The notes below the pieces were generated by a model. The model was not told the DNA's origin. It saw only the letters and a program-made list of their open reading frames with translations, and ran no database searches. A stretch of DNA of 64,000 bases, taken from the NCBI GenBank assembly GCA_009768925.2, contig VHIT02000030.1, positions 62,001-126,000 of the forward strand, in the 5' to 3' direction. Made by a program: the position numbers and the translations under genes. Origin of the DNA: Cryptosporidium bovis (taxonomy: Eukaryota > Apicomplexa > Conoidasida > Eucoccidiorida > Cryptosporidiidae). Positions 1-9,433 of the stretch are shown here, piece after piece (within the stretch, counting starts at the first letter, position 1; each line of letters begins with the position of its first letter).

Positions 1-1
1 T

Positions 2-658
2 TTAAAGAGGATAGATAATATAATGGCGTCATATAAAAATTCGAATGTAGATATTTTAAAAATGAATAAAATTATTCCAGTTAAAATTAATGATTTCTTG
101 TTTTCTATAGCAAACAAGGAACTATCACTTGAAAAGAGCGTTGAAAAGAGAAATTTAAACACTAAAAACTTGAACTCGAAGGACAATATTAATACTTCAA
201 TAGGTTCTCAAAACTTTGACGTTGTAATAGAAGATAATTTCAATAATTCTTATGAAGAATTTGATAATACTGTAGACAATGATTCAATACGAACTCCAGT
301 TAGGTACTCGAGGAAAAATATAGAGCATGAAAATGAGAATATTGAACTGATTTTTACACCATGGACAAAGTATGTTGGCAGTCAAGAGAGAGGGTACATC
401 GAGGACTTTCCCATAGATAATACAAATTATAAGAAAAGAATGGAATCACTATTCTCATCAAGGGAAATGAAAACAATGGAGTTTTTAAATTCAAAATTCT
501 CAAAAAATAAAATTTTATCTTTTAGTGAATTAGTAAAAGGAAGTGAGGCGTCGGTAGTCGCACCTATATTTGTACAAATCCTCCACTTAAAATCAAAATC
601 ATTAATTAATATCAAACAGGAGGAATCTTTTGGTGAAATTTATATTTACCTGCAATGA
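2..658 (+). CDS. Rad21/Rec8-like kleisin (cohesin subunit), C-terminal part, 5' end outside window
   Basis: The last ~70 residues fit the C-terminal winged-helix domain of Rad21/Rec8 kleisins. They run FSELVKG, then a stretch ending PIFVQILHLKSKSLINIKQ, then FGEIYIYL, matching the family pattern of a small helical block, 'LxLKSKxLIxVxQ' and a final beta-strand. Kleisins close the SMC1/SMC3 ring and this domain binds the SMC1 head. The first ATG in the window is at 23, but the frame has no stop back to base 2. The protein is therefore probably the 3' portion of a longer gene, since kleisins are normally several hundred residues with an N-terminal SMC3-binding domain that is not seen here. The middle is Asn/Asp-rich and low in complexity, and contains a TPWTKYVG segment. 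It could be mitotic Rad21 or meiotic Rec8; the sequence here does not decide. Confidence 0.65.
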   Translation, partial: LKRIDNIMASYKNSNVDILKMNKIIPVKINDFLFSIANKELSLEKSVEKRNLNTKNLNSKDNINTSIGSQNFDVVIEDNFNNSYEEFDNTVDNDSIRTPVRYSRKNIEHENENIELIFTPWTKYVGSQERGYIEDFPIDNTNYKKRMESLFSSREMKTMEFLNSKFSKNKILSFSELVKGSEASVVAPIFVQILHLKSKSLINIKQEESFGEIYIYLQ

Positions 659-745
659 ATTGTATTAAATATTGTTATTTTTTTAATTGATAATTAATTT
701 TTATATTTGTATATTTTTTGTGTATAACCTTATATAGTACCGGTG

Positions 746-826
746 TTTGCATGTAAATCATTTATGTAAAGTTTGCATGCTACAAAAATCATGCATGCCT
801 TGAATGTGGATGAAATAGTGCATGTA
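746..826. promoter_or_regulatory. Cluster of TGCATG motifs upstream of the LCCL adhesin gene
   Basis: Four GCATG-containing motifs fall in about 80 bp: TTTGCATG near 746, TTTGCATGC at 772-780, ATGCATGCC at 791-799 and GTGCATGT at 819-826. They end about 70 bp before the ATG at 897. TGCATGC-type sites are known targets of apicomplexan AP2 transcription factors. The clustering is seen; the regulatory role is inferred. Confidence 0.45.
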
Positions 827-896
827 TATTAAATTAAAAAAAAAGTAGGTAGCCTGTTAGAACACAAAAGACAAAGGGAGCACTTTCATTGAAAAA

Positions 897-3800
897 ATGA
901 AGAAAACAAGGTTAGATTGGCTGATTACCCTTTTTTTATTTTTAGGGTTATCGGTAATTGAATGTAAGAATGAAGGAGGTATATTAGAAACAATAATAGG
1001 AGCAACAGTAAAAGAGCTCGAAAAGTCTTTGACAGATACTGAAGGAAGTCCAGAATCAAACAATACCATTAGTGCTAACGAGACTTCAGCATTGAAAGAT
1101 GCCTATGAGGCAGATATCAAAAGGAATAACAAAGAACCATCAACAACATCATCACTATCAAAAGCATACAACCCACTTAAACTTGGAGAATTATTTATAG
1201 TTCCACTATCAACTGCAATCGCAGACAATTATTACCATACATATGGTCCTGATGGGAGTGAATTGTTCCTTCCAGAAAATGGTATTAGAAGGGGTATTAC
1301 CCATTGGTTATCGGATGGAAATGCAGTTAAAAATGATGTAGTTTACTTTACAGGAATATTATCGGAGCCAAGAACTGTTTCTGGCATAGTAATTAATTGG
1401 TCTTCATCTCCTGCAGAAGTTCGAATTGATGTTTCAAAGGACGGTATAACTTTTGAAAAGGCTGTAGAATGGACAAGGGGTAAACTAACATCAAAGGAAT
1501 ATGAACAAAAATTGTATTTTGAGAATAGACCAATAAGAATAAGTAAGGTGAGAATTGGTATGAGAGGGCCGATAAATTCATTCTTTGGTATTAACTTTAC
1601 AGGATTGTTGATTGTTGGTGCTCCAGTAGTTCAATTAACAAGTGGTGTAACATCTATGACTGAAGAATTTTGTTGGCAAATAGAGAACGGTGACATTTAC
1701 ACAAAAGGAGCTGAATTAGTGTTAGCAAGTTGTATTGAAGCAGTGGCTTCTGGAGATAGCAGAGAAATATTTCAATTTAATAGCAAGGGACAGTTATTTA
1801 ATCCATTAAGTAAATTATGTGTTCAAATGAAAAATAATGATTTAAGCGACTCTGGCTTAATATTAGACGATTGCAAAAAAACAACAGACGGTAAAGGTTT
1901 GTTTGAGCTTTTACCAAATAACCAACTTAGATTGACAAGAGGTGGTAATTTATGCTTGACAAGTCCAGGCAATAAACCCGGATTGAGTAATGTTGCATTA
2001 AATTCGGCAGCAAGTTCAACAAGTGTTGTTAGATCTAAGATTGATAATGGTCCTGCTATGGCTGTAGATGGGAAAGATACGTCTTACTGGTTATCTGAGT
2101 ATTTGAATTTAGGAAAAGATGATTCATTAGTGGACTTTACAATAGACATAGGCTCAATTACAAAACTAAGAGATATATATATTGAATGGAAGTATCCTGC
2201 GGAAGATTTTAAAGTTCAATTAAGCGAGGATGGTAAAAATTACCAAGATATAGTTTCAGTTACAAATAATGGTTTAATATCAACAACATATCATCTTGAA
2301 GGCAAAAAAGCAAGATATGTGAAATTGAGCCTGCTTTTACCAACTCAAGATGAGGCAGGGAGATACGTTTATGGTATTAAACAAATAAGAATATTTAGTA
2401 ATATAATGAGAAGTGCAGTTGAGGATTGTAATCACACTAAGAGGCACAATGACGGGAGAGATAAAGTATTCCCATTACCATATAATGGTGATGATTATGC
2501 TCCTGGACTAGTATTGAAATCACATGGAAGCAGCATTAAGACTAAATTAAACGAATTACAAGAATTATCGGGAAAGGTATCTGCAATATTACCAAATTTA
2601 GATTCATGCAAGAAAACGTCAGGTGGAAGGGATACAACACTAAAATTGCAAGCGAGCAAATTGGGATTCTTGTCCGAAAAACTTGACAGTCTTACTTTTG
2701 ACTACAATTTAGACTACAAATTCACGAGACCTCCAGTAGGTAGTTCTGAATTATTCCCAGGAGAAGACTGCGTTTCTATTAAAAAAGAAATGAAAAATGA
2801 TGCAATAAGTGGTTTCTATTATGTTAGACCATACTGTTCAACGAAACCATTAAGAGTTTACTGTGATATGAATACAGGAAATACGATATATCCTATGGAG
2901 GCAACAGTAAGTTCGTCTAGAGCAGCATCTTCTACATGTGCTTCAGTTGGACTAAAGCCATTCTTGTTAAGAGACAAAAAAGATTCAATTTCCGGAATAA
3001 AAAATATGCTGAAAATAATGAGTGTCACTGACAATAGAAGAGTAATACCATTAACACATGATTATGGTTGTGACAAAGGTGAAGATTGTAGTGCTCAATT
3101 TACACAAATTGAAACAGACACTCCTTCATTTATCGGAGTAAATGAACACCCTAAGAATGAGACAACTGATTCAACAGATATTATCTTATGTAGTACTAAT
3201 ACAAATATTAAGCATGAAAGTAGCGCATTATATTTAGAATGTGGAAGCAGATTTTCTGATGTAAAAGCATTGAAAACATCACCATTATTAACAACAGTAT
3301 TAGTTAAATGTCCAACGAATTGTAATCCAGTAAATGATGGTGTTGTTATCGGTACTGATGTTTATAGGGACGATAGCAGCATATGTTTATCAGCAATGCA
3401 TTCAAATACATTAAATAGATCAAATGGTTTGGTTCAGATAACACCAATTGAGGGATTGGATAGCTATGGAGCAACAACTAGAAATGGTGTATCAAGTGTA
3501 TCCTATTCAGGAAAAAGATGGAATAAAAGTTTTGTTACATCAAGACATGATGGTTTATGTCCACGTGATAGTAGTTTATCAATGTTGTTATCATTTGTTG
3601 AATTGAAATCATCAGAAGAAGATAACAATTCAACATCAAATTATTCAATGCCGGTTCCAAAAGCTTTAGGAGTAAGTACTGCCGTAGATACATTTGAGGC
3701 AATAAATAGAATGGAAAGATATATTGATATTATAGGTGGAATAACATATTCACCAGCAATGAAGGAATCTATCGGTGGAAGTCAAGTATTAGTCTCACAG

Positions 3801-5927
3801 GTAAGAAGTCAGCTAAAACCAACACAAATAATGGACTATCATACAAAGATATCAGCAGATGAGATGCTATTTAAATTGCATATAGTTTCAAGTGTATTGT
3901 ATTATCACATGGAAAATATATTAGAATCCATAGTTGAACATGAGGATTTATTAAATAAAGTAAGAGAACTAAAATCTACTCAATCAGGATTCAATAGTTT
4001 TAAGATGCCAATTAGTGATTTTATTAAATTTGGAAAGTTATTTGAAGAATGGGACACTCCAGGTCTAGTAAATGGTGTTGGAAATTGGAGAATATTATAC
4101 GAACCAATAGCTGGAGGAAGAAGTGGAGTACTGGGACAAACAAGTTCAGTTGGTCCAAATGACTCCGAAAAGGCACTAGCAGTAGGTACATTTTCAAGGA
4201 TTAAATATAAAAAATTCTACGATATAGATTACAACGTTGATATTTATACTGATAGCTATGAAGGATCAATTGGTTTGACGTTCAGAATGTCAAACTTTGA
4301 GAGATATTATTTATTGGAATTCAACCAGAATAAGTCAGGTGGATTCAAGAGACTAATTAGGGTATTGGACGGAGAAAAGAGCATATTGTCAACAAAATAC
4401 GATGGTGGTTATGTTTCAGGTTTATGGCATCACGTTAGAATATTATTATCAGCATCAAGAATACAAATATGGGTAGGAACACAATCTAGATCTATAGATG
4501 GAGTTGAACAGTCATATAGCAAACCGGTTAAAGTATTTGATGTATATGATGGTACGTTATTGTCAGGTTCGGTGGGTTTCTTTACAAGTGGAATTAAGGG
4601 TGGTGGAGCTTACTACGACAACATTAACATAGTGGCAAAACCATGTACAAAACAGTCAATAGTTTCTTCATTATTGAGGCCCTCTGCCCCTCCGACAGCA
4701 CCTGTATGTAGCAACTATAAATCAGGATCTTTCGGTGGAATACACAATGAATTTATGTTTATAGATCCGGAATATTCCGATGATGGCCCCTCAAATTGGG
4801 AATTCCGTTCAAATGTAGGTGGATTACAAGCAAGATCTTTGGTACAAACAAGTAACATTCACAGCATTAGTTCTGACAATATTGGTACACATGCAATACT
4901 TGGAGGAAATAGACAATGTGATTCGGGTATATTCGAATACTCATTCTTCCCACAATGCCCAAGAGGTATAATTGGAGGTATAATTCACTATGAGTCAGAG
5001 TCTAATTATGTTATATTTGAAATGGGATCATTTTATTCGAGGGTTCGTGCAGTAAAAGATGGTGTTATAAGAACAATAGCATCTAATATATTTGTAGGTT
5101 ATCAAGTTGGAGTTTGGAATAACATTGAAATCCAATTTGGTAAATTGGGAGTTAGGATCTTAGCAAGTACAAATAACTATGGTAAAACAGAATTATTGTA
5201 TTCAGGAAGTCCTTTGGGTCTTCATGACGGTTCTGTAGGTCTATCGTCATTTAAATGTCCGGGAGTTGCTTTCCAAACTATTCAACTTAGACCACTATCT
5301 ACAACTGATAGGATTAAAAGTTTATTTATTGAATACAAAAATGGAGATATGAATAAACAACTGACCGACGTTACAGAAACGAGTGGTAGTGCATTAAAAA
5401 CCGACACAGTCGATAAACATATTAATTCATATACAAGTGATCAAAATTCTCAAGTATTAACATGTAAATCAAACCATACATTGCAAAGAAGAAATGATTG
5501 TGAAAAACTTTCTGGAGGAGAAAAGTGTGAAACCAATTATTGTTCATACTGTTGCGAAAATAGTGCAGATAGAACATTATCTGAACTCGTTAAATGTAAA
5601 CAAGAGTGCCACAAGCAGGATACATTAGATGAAAACAGCAAAATGGTTTTGAAGCAACTACAAGATTGTCACACTGAGAAAGCAATAGAGCTATTTACAG
5701 AAAAATGCACTCAAAATAGTGTTGATAATAACAAAAGAACCATGAATACAAATAATAATGAATGGACCGATCAGTTTGTATGCTTTGTTAATATGTGTCA
5801 AATGTGTTGTAGCACTCAACCAATGAATAATACCAAGGTCGATGAAGATTCCTTAGCTGAATGCTACTTACAATGTTTATTATTAGATTACAAGAGTTTA
5901 TCAGTAGGTAAAACATTAGTGAATTAA
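897..5927 (+). CDS. LCCL-domain multi-adhesive secreted protein, CCp1/CCp2 family
   Basis: This is a large (1676 aa) secreted modular protein. It has an N-terminal signal peptide (basic MKKTR, then a hydrophobic run to about residue 22). Two discoidin/F5-8C-like beta-sandwich modules follow at about 110-242 and 367-502, with a ricin-B-like lectin module between them (about 254-357; FCWQIENG, LCVQMKN, LCLTS). A fibrinogen/collagen-C-like Cys segment (about 621-665, VYCDMNTG) comes next. The LCCL module is at about 795-885, with the hallmark 'YRDDSSICLSAMH' and 'NGVSS'. Two LamG/levanase-like beta-sandwiches lie at about 1052-1252 and 1284-1465. The protein ends in a Cys-rich tail (about 1520-1665, CSYCCENS, CQMCCST). 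This order matches the apicomplexan CCp1/CCp2 proteins, which in Plasmodium act in sexual stages and sporozoite formation. No transmembrane segment or GPI signal is obvious. I think it is the Cryptosporidium CCp2 orthologue, but CCp1 versus CCp2 is not proven. Confidence 0.88.
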   Translation: MKKTRLDWLITLFLFLGLSVIECKNEGGILETIIGATVKELEKSLTDTEGSPESNNTISANETSALKDAYEADIKRNNKEPSTTSSLSKAYNPLKLGELFIVPLSTAIADNYYHTYGPDGSELFLPENGIRRGITHWLSDGNAVKNDVVYFTGILSEPRTVSGIVINWSSSPAEVRIDVSKDGITFEKAVEWTRGKLTSKEYEQKLYFENRPIRISKVRIGMRGPINSFFGINFTGLLIVGAPVVQLTSGVTSMTEEFCWQIENGDIYTKGAELVLASCIEAVASGDSREIFQFNSKGQLFNPLSKLCVQMKNNDLSDSGLILDDCKKTTDGKGLFELLPNNQLRLTRGGNLCLTSPGNKPGLSNVALNSAASSTSVVRSKIDNGPAMAVDGKDTSYWLSEYLNLGKDDSLVDFTIDIGSITKLRDIYIEWKYPAEDFKVQLSEDGKNYQDIVSVTNNGLISTTYHLEGKKARYVKLSLLLPTQDEAGRYVYGIKQIRIFSNIMRSAVEDCNHTKRHNDGRDKVFPLPYNGDDYAPGLVLKSHGSSIKTKLNELQELSGKVSAILPNLDSCKKTSGGRDTTLKLQASKLGFLSEKLDSLTFDYNLDYKFTRPPVGSSELFPGEDCVSIKKEMKNDAISGFYYVRPYCSTKPLRVYCDMNTGNTIYPMEATVSSSRAASSTCASVGLKPFLLRDKKDSISGIKNMLKIMSVTDNRRVIPLTHDYGCDKGEDCSAQFTQIETDTPSFIGVNEHPKNETTDSTDIILCSTNTNIKHESSALYLECGSRFSDVKALKTSPLLTTVLVKCPTNCNPVNDGVVIGTDVYRDDSSICLSAMHSNTLNRSNGLVQITPIEGLDSYGATTRNGVSSVSYSGKRWNKSFVTSRHDGLCPRDSSLSMLLSFVELKSSEEDNNSTSNYSMPVPKALGVSTAVDTFEAINRMERYIDIIGGITYSPAMKESIGGSQVLVSQVRSQLKPTQIMDYHTKISADEMLFKLHIVSSVLYYHMENILESIVEHEDLLNKVRELKSTQSGFNSFKMPISDFIKFGKLFEEWDTPGLVNGVGNWRILYEPIAGGRSGVLGQTSSVGPNDSEKALAVGTFSRIKYKKFYDIDYNVDIYTDSYEGSIGLTFRMSNFERYYLLEFNQNKSGGFKRLIRVLDGEKSILSTKYDGGYVSGLWHHVRILLSASRIQIWVGTQSRSIDGVEQSYSKPVKVFDVYDGTLLSGSVGFFTSGIKGGGAYYDNINIVAKPCTKQSIVSSLLRPSAPPTAPVCSNYKSGSFGGIHNEFMFIDPEYSDDGPSNWEFRSNVGGLQARSLVQTSNIHSISSDNIGTHAILGGNRQCDSGIFEYSFFPQCPRGIIGGIIHYESESNYVIFEMGSFYSRVRAVKDGVIRTIASNIFVGYQVGVWNNIEIQFGKLGVRILASTNNYGKTELLYSGSPLGLHDGSVGLSSFKCPGVAFQTIQLRPLSTTDRIKSLFIEYKNGDMNKQLTDVTETSGSALKTDTVDKHINSYTSDQNSQVLTCKSNHTLQRRNDCEKLSGGEKCETNYCSYCCENSADRTLSELVKCKQECHKQDTLDENSKMVLKQLQDCHTEKAIELFTEKCTQNSVDNNKRTMNTNNNEWTDQFVCFVNMCQMCCSTQPMNNTKVDEDSLAECYLQCLLLDYKSLSVGKTLVN

Positions 5928-6255
5928 TAATGGAGAAAAAATAAAGATACAAACTGGCAAAAAAACACAAAAGCCAATATTATATTATCTATATATAGAA
6001 GAGCAAAATAAAGAAATATATAAATATTCTTTGTTTTCTGTAATTTTAATATAATTTCTCATATCTTTTGTTAATTAGAATCCACGCCATATGTTCAATT
6101 TTTATTGTTAATAATGTAATAATTACCCTTAGTTAAAATGTTAACTATATACGAACCTTGAAAAGAAATAAGTGATAGTTCATAATTAAAAATGAAGTTG
6201 CAGTTACAAATATTAACTATAATTAAAACTTATTATCATAAGGAAATAAATAATA
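5928..6255. other. Convergent intergenic region
   Basis: This is a 3'-to-3' spacer between the LCCL adhesin and GLE1. It is AT-rich with poly-A/T runs. I see no gene or clear motif. Confidence 0.6.
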
Positions 6256-7698
6256 TCAGCAATCAATGTCTATGTGCTTATCCCTAAGTATAAATCCGCT
6301 TGGAGGTGAGTTAAAACTATTATCTTTACAACTATCAATGGATTTGACATTATTAAGTAGTCCTTCAAGTTTCTTACAGTGTGCCTTAATTGGAATTGAA
6401 TCATCACATAAAGATTCATATATTTTTGGAAGTTTATGGTTTAATATGTAGTCAATAATTTTAATGTATTGAATTTTAAATACATTTTTAAAAAAATATG
6501 AAATTATTTCAACAACTGAAATCATAACGATTGGAAACAACTTATGGGGTTTATCGCTATTTAACAGTTTAACAAGCCATATCCATATTTTCCCAAAACA
6601 TCCCCTCAATATATTAATTGACAAGTAAAATCTAACAACTGAGCCAAGCCTTTTTAAAAAAGAGTCATCTATATTCTTGGATTTGTCGTGCTTTATTGCG
6701 ATATCATCTAAATCACTTGTATATAAAAACTTGAATTCCTTGAACATGACACCCTCGAGAAAATATATAAAGTCCTTATTATCTTCGAGTATTTGCATAC
6801 AAGAATAAGAGTAACACCAAACTGATTCAGGATGCGCTGATATCTGAGAAGAGCATTGATCCACAAATAATGTTGCTGCTAAATAAAGACTGTAATTATA
6901 AAATGAAGAAGCAACACCTGATTGTGAAAACCTCATATCTGACAACATATTCTTTATACGTTGAGAAGAAAGGATGATTTGTTGATTTGTTGATGATATT
7001 TGATTTATAGATAACTGAATCGTCTTTTTTGTATTAATTCTAGTGGACTTTATAGTTGCTTCTGTACTGGACACTATTTCCTTAAATTCGTTTGAATTTT
7101 CAAATTTCTCAACGGTTTCTACGCTCTTTGAGTATTCAAGTAGTCTGGATACCTCATTTCCAGTATCTTTGTTATCCTTTTTACAGTCAACAACCAGTGG
7201 AACTACATTTTGCTTCAGAAAATCTGTGCCAAAACTGACTCCCTTTTTATCCTGACTATCCTTTAGTCCCTCTCTTTCTTTCTCCTCTCTTTCTTTCTCC
7301 TCTCTTTCTTTCTCCTCTCTTTCTTTCTTCTCTCTTTCTTTCTCTCTTTCTTTCTCTCTTTCTTTCTCCTCTCTTTCTTTCTCCTCCCTTTGCTTTATCT
7401 CCTCTTGTATTTTTTTCTCTTTTTCATCCTCTTCCAACTTTTTCAACCTCTCTAATTCCAGCTTCTCTTTACGCTTTATCTCATTTTTTTTCTCAATCTC
7501 GTCTTCTATTTCAAGTATATATTTATTTATTATTGGTGATATTGTATCTTCTTCTATTGTTTTACTTTTATCATCAAAATATGTATCTTCAAGCTTGCGA
7601 TAAAGCGAGCCCCTTCTTTTATTGCTTTTGTTAGTGTAATTGGACTCCCAACATAAGAGCATGTAGTTTAATTCATCACTTAACTTTTCACCATCCAT
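6256..7698 (-). CDS. GLE1: GLE1-like nuclear mRNA export factor
   Basis: The protein is 480 aa. After an acidic/basic N-terminus comes a long charged coiled coil (about 60-150) made of Glu-Lys-Arg repeats. A helical domain from about 220 to 460 follows and matches the GLE1 fold family. The block 'NYSLYLAATLFVDQCSSQIS' then HPES corresponds to the family's 'LLNFIAKAVVSQAETEV..KPES'. A later 'WIWLVKLLN' corresponds to the 'W.WLarlLN' signature. GLE1 sits at the cytoplasmic face of the nuclear pore and, with IP6, activates the DEAD-box ATPase Dbp5 to release mRNPs. It converges with the upstream adhesin gene. The coiled coil is encoded by a near-perfect short tandem DNA repeat, so its length may vary between strains. 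Confidence 0.8.
   Translation of the reverse strand: MDGEKLSDELNYMLLCWESNYTNKSNKRRGSLYRKLEDTYFDDKSKTIEEDTISPIINKYILEIEDEIEKKNEIKRKEKLELERLKKLEEDEKEKKIQEEIKQREEKEREEKEREKEREKEREKKEREEKEREEKEREEKEREGLKDSQDKKGVSFGTDFLKQNVVPLVVDCKKDNKDTGNEVSRLLEYSKSVETVEKFENSNEFKEIVSSTEATIKSTRINTKKTIQLSINQISSTNQQIILSSQRIKNMLSDMRFSQSGVASSFYNYSLYLAATLFVDQCSSQISAHPESVWCYSYSCMQILEDNKDFIYFLEGVMFKEFKFLYTSDLDDIAIKHDKSKNIDDSFLKRLGSVVRFYLSINILRGCFGKIWIWLVKLLNSDKPHKLFPIVMISVVEIISYFFKNVFKIQYIKIIDYILNHKLPKIYESLCDDSIPIKAHCKKLEGLLNNVKSIDSCKDNSFNSPPSGFILRDKHIDIDC
7270..7388. repeat. Polypyrimidine tandem repeat (15- and 12-bp units) inside GLE1
   Basis: Units of TCTCTTTCTTTCTCC (15 bp) and TCTCTTTCTTTC (12 bp) repeat for about 120 bp in frame on the minus strand, coding EKERE/EKER blocks of the coiled coil. 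The strand asymmetry (all C/T on the plus strand) and unit lengths in multiples of 3 are plain in the sequence. Confidence 0.9.
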
Positions 7699-8162
7699 TT
7701 TTACTATTATATCTATACATTCGGTTTATATTACAATATAACCAGTTACTTCAATATGTTGTGCAAATAAGCGGAAAAAAGAGTCAAATAAGTGACGGTA
7801 ACTCTCGCATTACTCATCCATAATTACTTTGCCATTTCCTACCACACAATTTATTCCAATTAATTTTTGTCCAATTTATTCTTTTTACTACATCATACCA
7901 CTTTTTACCGCCAAAACAGGTTATTTCTAGTCTTTAAGTGTGCAAAACTGAATGTTCAAATCTAAGTAATAATGAATTCAAAGATGAATAGTTTTTAGCT
8001 TCGATCGACAGTTATTTCTAGTATTCCTTTTTATTTTTTGCTATGTTGTTAAACAGACAACGAGTTTGTAGTGAACTTTATCTATTTACAAATATCTTTG
8101 TGGTTTCAGTCACATCTCCTATCTTTATCTCGAATTCTGACGATAACTCAATAAGGAAAACT
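7699..8162. other. Intergenic region upstream of GLE1, with hairpin
   Basis: This contains an E2F-like ACCGCCAAAA at 7907-7916, about 210 bp upstream of the GLE1 start. A 10-bp inverted repeat (AATAAGGAAA at 8150-8159 and TTTCCTTATT at 8172-8181) straddles its right end. No gene is recognised. Confidence 0.5.
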
Positions 8163-8412
8163 TTAGAAAAGTTTCCTTATTGATTTAATAAAATTGATGT
8201 TTACAAATTCTAGTAGCCTTTTTACGTGGTAAATTTTTACTACAGTCCGGTGTGCATCTACGGGACCAGATGACACAATGTTCCACAGAGAATGATCAAG
8301 GAGGGTGGGATGCGAATAATGTTGTGTAAAGGTCACAAAAAGAGTTAACGTAGTGGAACACAGGGTAACAGGAACGAGATACGAAGGTTCATTTCCATGA
8401 AGTTCCCAGAAC
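8163..8412 (-). other. Unexplained GC-richer segment downstream of eL20; candidate 3'UTR exon or ncRNA
   Basis: This lies directly downstream of a good 3' splice site (minus strand, ACAG ending at 8413) that pairs with a GTGAGT just after the eL20 stop codon. It can be read as an open frame of about 83 residues ending at 8163, but I recognise no family in it. Base composition is less AT-rich than the surrounding spacer, and it ends in the inverted repeat at 8150-8181. It may be a spliced 3'UTR exon, an alternative eL20 tail or a separate small RNA. Confidence 0.35.
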
Positions 8413-8512
8413 CTGTCCAATGGAAAAAAAAGAAAGCGAAACCCAGAGAAATATTAAGATAACAATAATATTTTAGTTTTGAAAATATGCAATAGAAGAG
8501 GATTATACTCAC
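8413..8512 (-). other. Putative 100-nt intron in the eL20 3' untranslated region
   Basis: Reading the minus strand, GTGAGT starts at 8512, four bases after the eL20 stop codon (8519-8517). A long pyrimidine-rich run then leads to ACAG ending at 8413. The length and signals fit the short introns seen elsewhere in this window (47-105 nt). It is predicted by eye only. Confidence 0.45.
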
Positions 8513-8516
8513 CTAT

Positions 8517-9083
8517 TTACTTCTGGAAGGTAGTTGGTCTAGAAGCAGTGTATGTGGATCTCAAGGCCTTCGGAGCCATTGGGAGTTTCCTGATAGCCGG
8601 GAATTTAAGCTTAGAATTGAAAAATTGGGTTGTTTTTGGTCTTCTTGCAAGTTTAGCATCTATTTGAGATACACGAATTATCTGAATACTGCTACGTCTA
8701 GCACGGTGGGAACCTGCCAATTCCTCGTACATCTGGCTCACAGCACCAGTTTTGCTTACATCTCTGTATTCTTTATACATATAGACAACACTTGTACGAC
8801 TTCTGTATTGAAGCAGAATAGCAAAGTTTTTAACATATGTTGGTCTTTTTTCAAAAATTCTAGTTACCGATAATATCTCACCGTTCGCCTTCTTTACTTT
8901 ATTAAGTTTTGACATAAAGTAAAAGAATCTGCTTTTCGCCACGACCTCATTTGGAGCAAAAATGCATACTCTAAATACCTTCGGATGAGGATTTAATTCT
9001 GTTGGTTTACCACGTCCAATCACCATATATTGATTTATCTTCATTTGAAGAGATTGGTCTGGTTTCACTAACTTGGTCTTCAT
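8517..9083 (-). CDS. RPL18A: 60S ribosomal protein eL20 (L18a)
   Basis: The protein is 188 aa, typical of eL20 (about 175-185). Recognisable blocks in order are 'QYMVIGRGKPTE', 'CIFAPNEVVAKSRFFYFMSKL', 'VFEKxPxxVKNFAI' (here IFEKRPTYVKNFAI), 'MYKEYRDVSKTGAVSQMYEE', 'HRARRSSIQIIRV' and the C-terminal 'RPTTF' that closes eL20 proteins. It binds 5S/25S rRNA on the large subunit. The ATG at 9083 was chosen because a TAG lies in frame two codons upstream. The N-terminal ~13 residues before QYMVIGR are longer than in animals. An E2F-like TTGGCGCC lies about 345 bp upstream. A 5' splice-site sequence begins four bases past the stop codon, which is unusual. Confidence 0.93.
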   Translation of the reverse strand: MKTKLVKPDQSLQMKINQYMVIGRGKPTELNPHPKVFRVCIFAPNEVVAKSRFFYFMSKLNKVKKANGEILSVTRIFEKRPTYVKNFAILLQYRSRTSVVYMYKEYRDVSKTGAVSQMYEELAGSHRARRSSIQIIRVSQIDAKLARRPKTTQFFNSKLKFPAIRKLPMAPKALRSTYTASRPTTFQK

Positions 9084-9425
9084 CTTAACCTATATACACC
9101 TTGTATGAAACGTCTGTATTTCTACCTGGTAACAGAAAAATCCTATTCGATATCAAGCCTTGTTCTTACTGGCTCAGAACCAAGGATGTGCCTCAATGGA
9201 AAAGTAGAATTCTTATTCCTATATTTGTATATAGCAAAAGGACTTCTATGAGTTTACTTCCCGTTGCCTTTTTTACGTGTCTCAAAAAAAACTTTACACT
9301 GTCCTTGTCATAAATAATACACATATATACTTATTTACCAATTTAATATACAAATTTACCAATATAACCTATAATTATTTATTAGGTACCTATTTTTTGT
9401 CTCCAATGTATACCGCTTCAACATA

Positions 9426-9433
9426 TTGGCGCC
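9426..9433. promoter_or_regulatory. E2F-like motif TTGGCGCC
   Basis: This is a GGCGCC-core site about 345 bp upstream of the eL20 ATG. Motifs of this type are over-represented in Cryptosporidium promoters and attributed to E2F/DP factors. Confidence 0.5.

Noticed and set aside
9101-9313. 70-codon plus-strand frame upstream of eL20
   Set aside because: It has no ATG at its start, no family resemblance and lies in a promoter region. It is kept only as part of a possible structured segment.
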